Origin: Perkinsus olseni
Taxonomy: Eukaryota > Perkinsozoa > Perkinsida
Direction: 5' to 3'
Assembly (NCBI GenBank): GCA_013115125.1
Contig: JABANN010000053.1
Location: 31,599 to 95,598, forward strand
DNA: 64,000 bases
A program made the position numbers and the translations under genes. Under the pieces are notes generated by a model, which was not told the origin of the DNA, made no database searches, and saw only the letters and a program-made list of their open reading frames with translations. Below, piece by piece: positions 63,682 to 64,000 of this stretch; the stretch's first letter is position 1, and the number at the start of each line of letters is the position of its first letter.

Positions 63682-64000
63682 TCGCGGCGGTTTTGTATCT
63701 TCCCACCTTCAACCTTAGATATTCCGACCGCGAGGATGATCCAAAGAAGTCACGGAAAGAGTGATTATTCCCTGGTCCCCTGCACCATATGCTGGGACGC
63801 CAGCCCAGCAGTAGCAATCGTTTGCGTTCCATCGCCATTTACGTTCATACTTCTTCGCTTCGTGATCTGTCGTGTTGAGAGTCGTCAGTAATAGTGGTGG
63901 TGGGGGGGGGGGGGGGTTTTTTTGGCCCCCCCGGGTTGTTTTTACCCCATTTTTTACCACATAGTGTGGGGTTTACACCCCCCCGGGGGGGTGGGGCCCA
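63682..64000. other. RPB1 3' flank and low-complexity window end
   Basis: 63895-64000 has long G, T and C homopolymers (about 17 G from 63900) and looks like poor-quality sequence at a contig end. No gene seen. Confidence 0.6.

Overview
The window is eukaryotic nuclear DNA from an intron-rich protist. The best fit is an alveolate of the Perkinsus type (Perkinsozoa). This is an inference from gene style: very many 43-61 bp GT-AG introns, tightly packed genes on both strands, and families of small secreted Cys-rich or Thr/Ser-rich proteins. No species marker such as rRNA is present. Most genes only become readable after splicing, so I rebuilt exon chains by hand from splice signals, reading-frame phase and family conservation.

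Layout. 0-6 kb: right part of a membrane-linked class III nucleotidyl cyclase gene cut by the window edge, followed by a decayed tandem copy of its 3' exons. 6-12 kb: sparse, with one minus-strand coiled-coil gene near 8.4-9.3 kb. 12-21 kb: an S1/P1-type nuclease, a helical-protein gene, two tiny basic-protein genes, a coiled-coil ORF and a mucin-like secreted gene with a 27-bp minisatellite; a broken copy of the last lies at 14 kb. 21-29 kb: plus-strand coiled-coil and unassigned genes. 29-35.3 kb, minus strand: a seven-exon secretory cyclophilin, then exons of coiled-coil/WW proteins. 37-38.6 kb: a TMEM144-like multi-pass membrane protein.

39-54 kb holds four intact copies (A-D) and one inverted fragment of a four-exon family of small secreted Cys-rich proteins. 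They are interleaved with COG6 (conserved oligomeric Golgi subunit 6, carrying a tRNA-Pro gene in one intron) and a single-exon cystinosin. The leader exon is nearly invariant while the mature exons have diverged strongly, the pattern of an exported, diversifying family. 55.0-63.7 kb: the complete RNA polymerase II largest subunit gene, 47 exons and 1852 codons by my reconstruction, with a C-terminal domain of about 26 heptads whose exons are exact multiples of one heptad.

The conserved genes are unrelated housekeeping functions (transcription, Golgi tethering, lysosomal cystine export, protein folding). The lineage-specific part is the secreted protein families and the segmental duplications that spread them.
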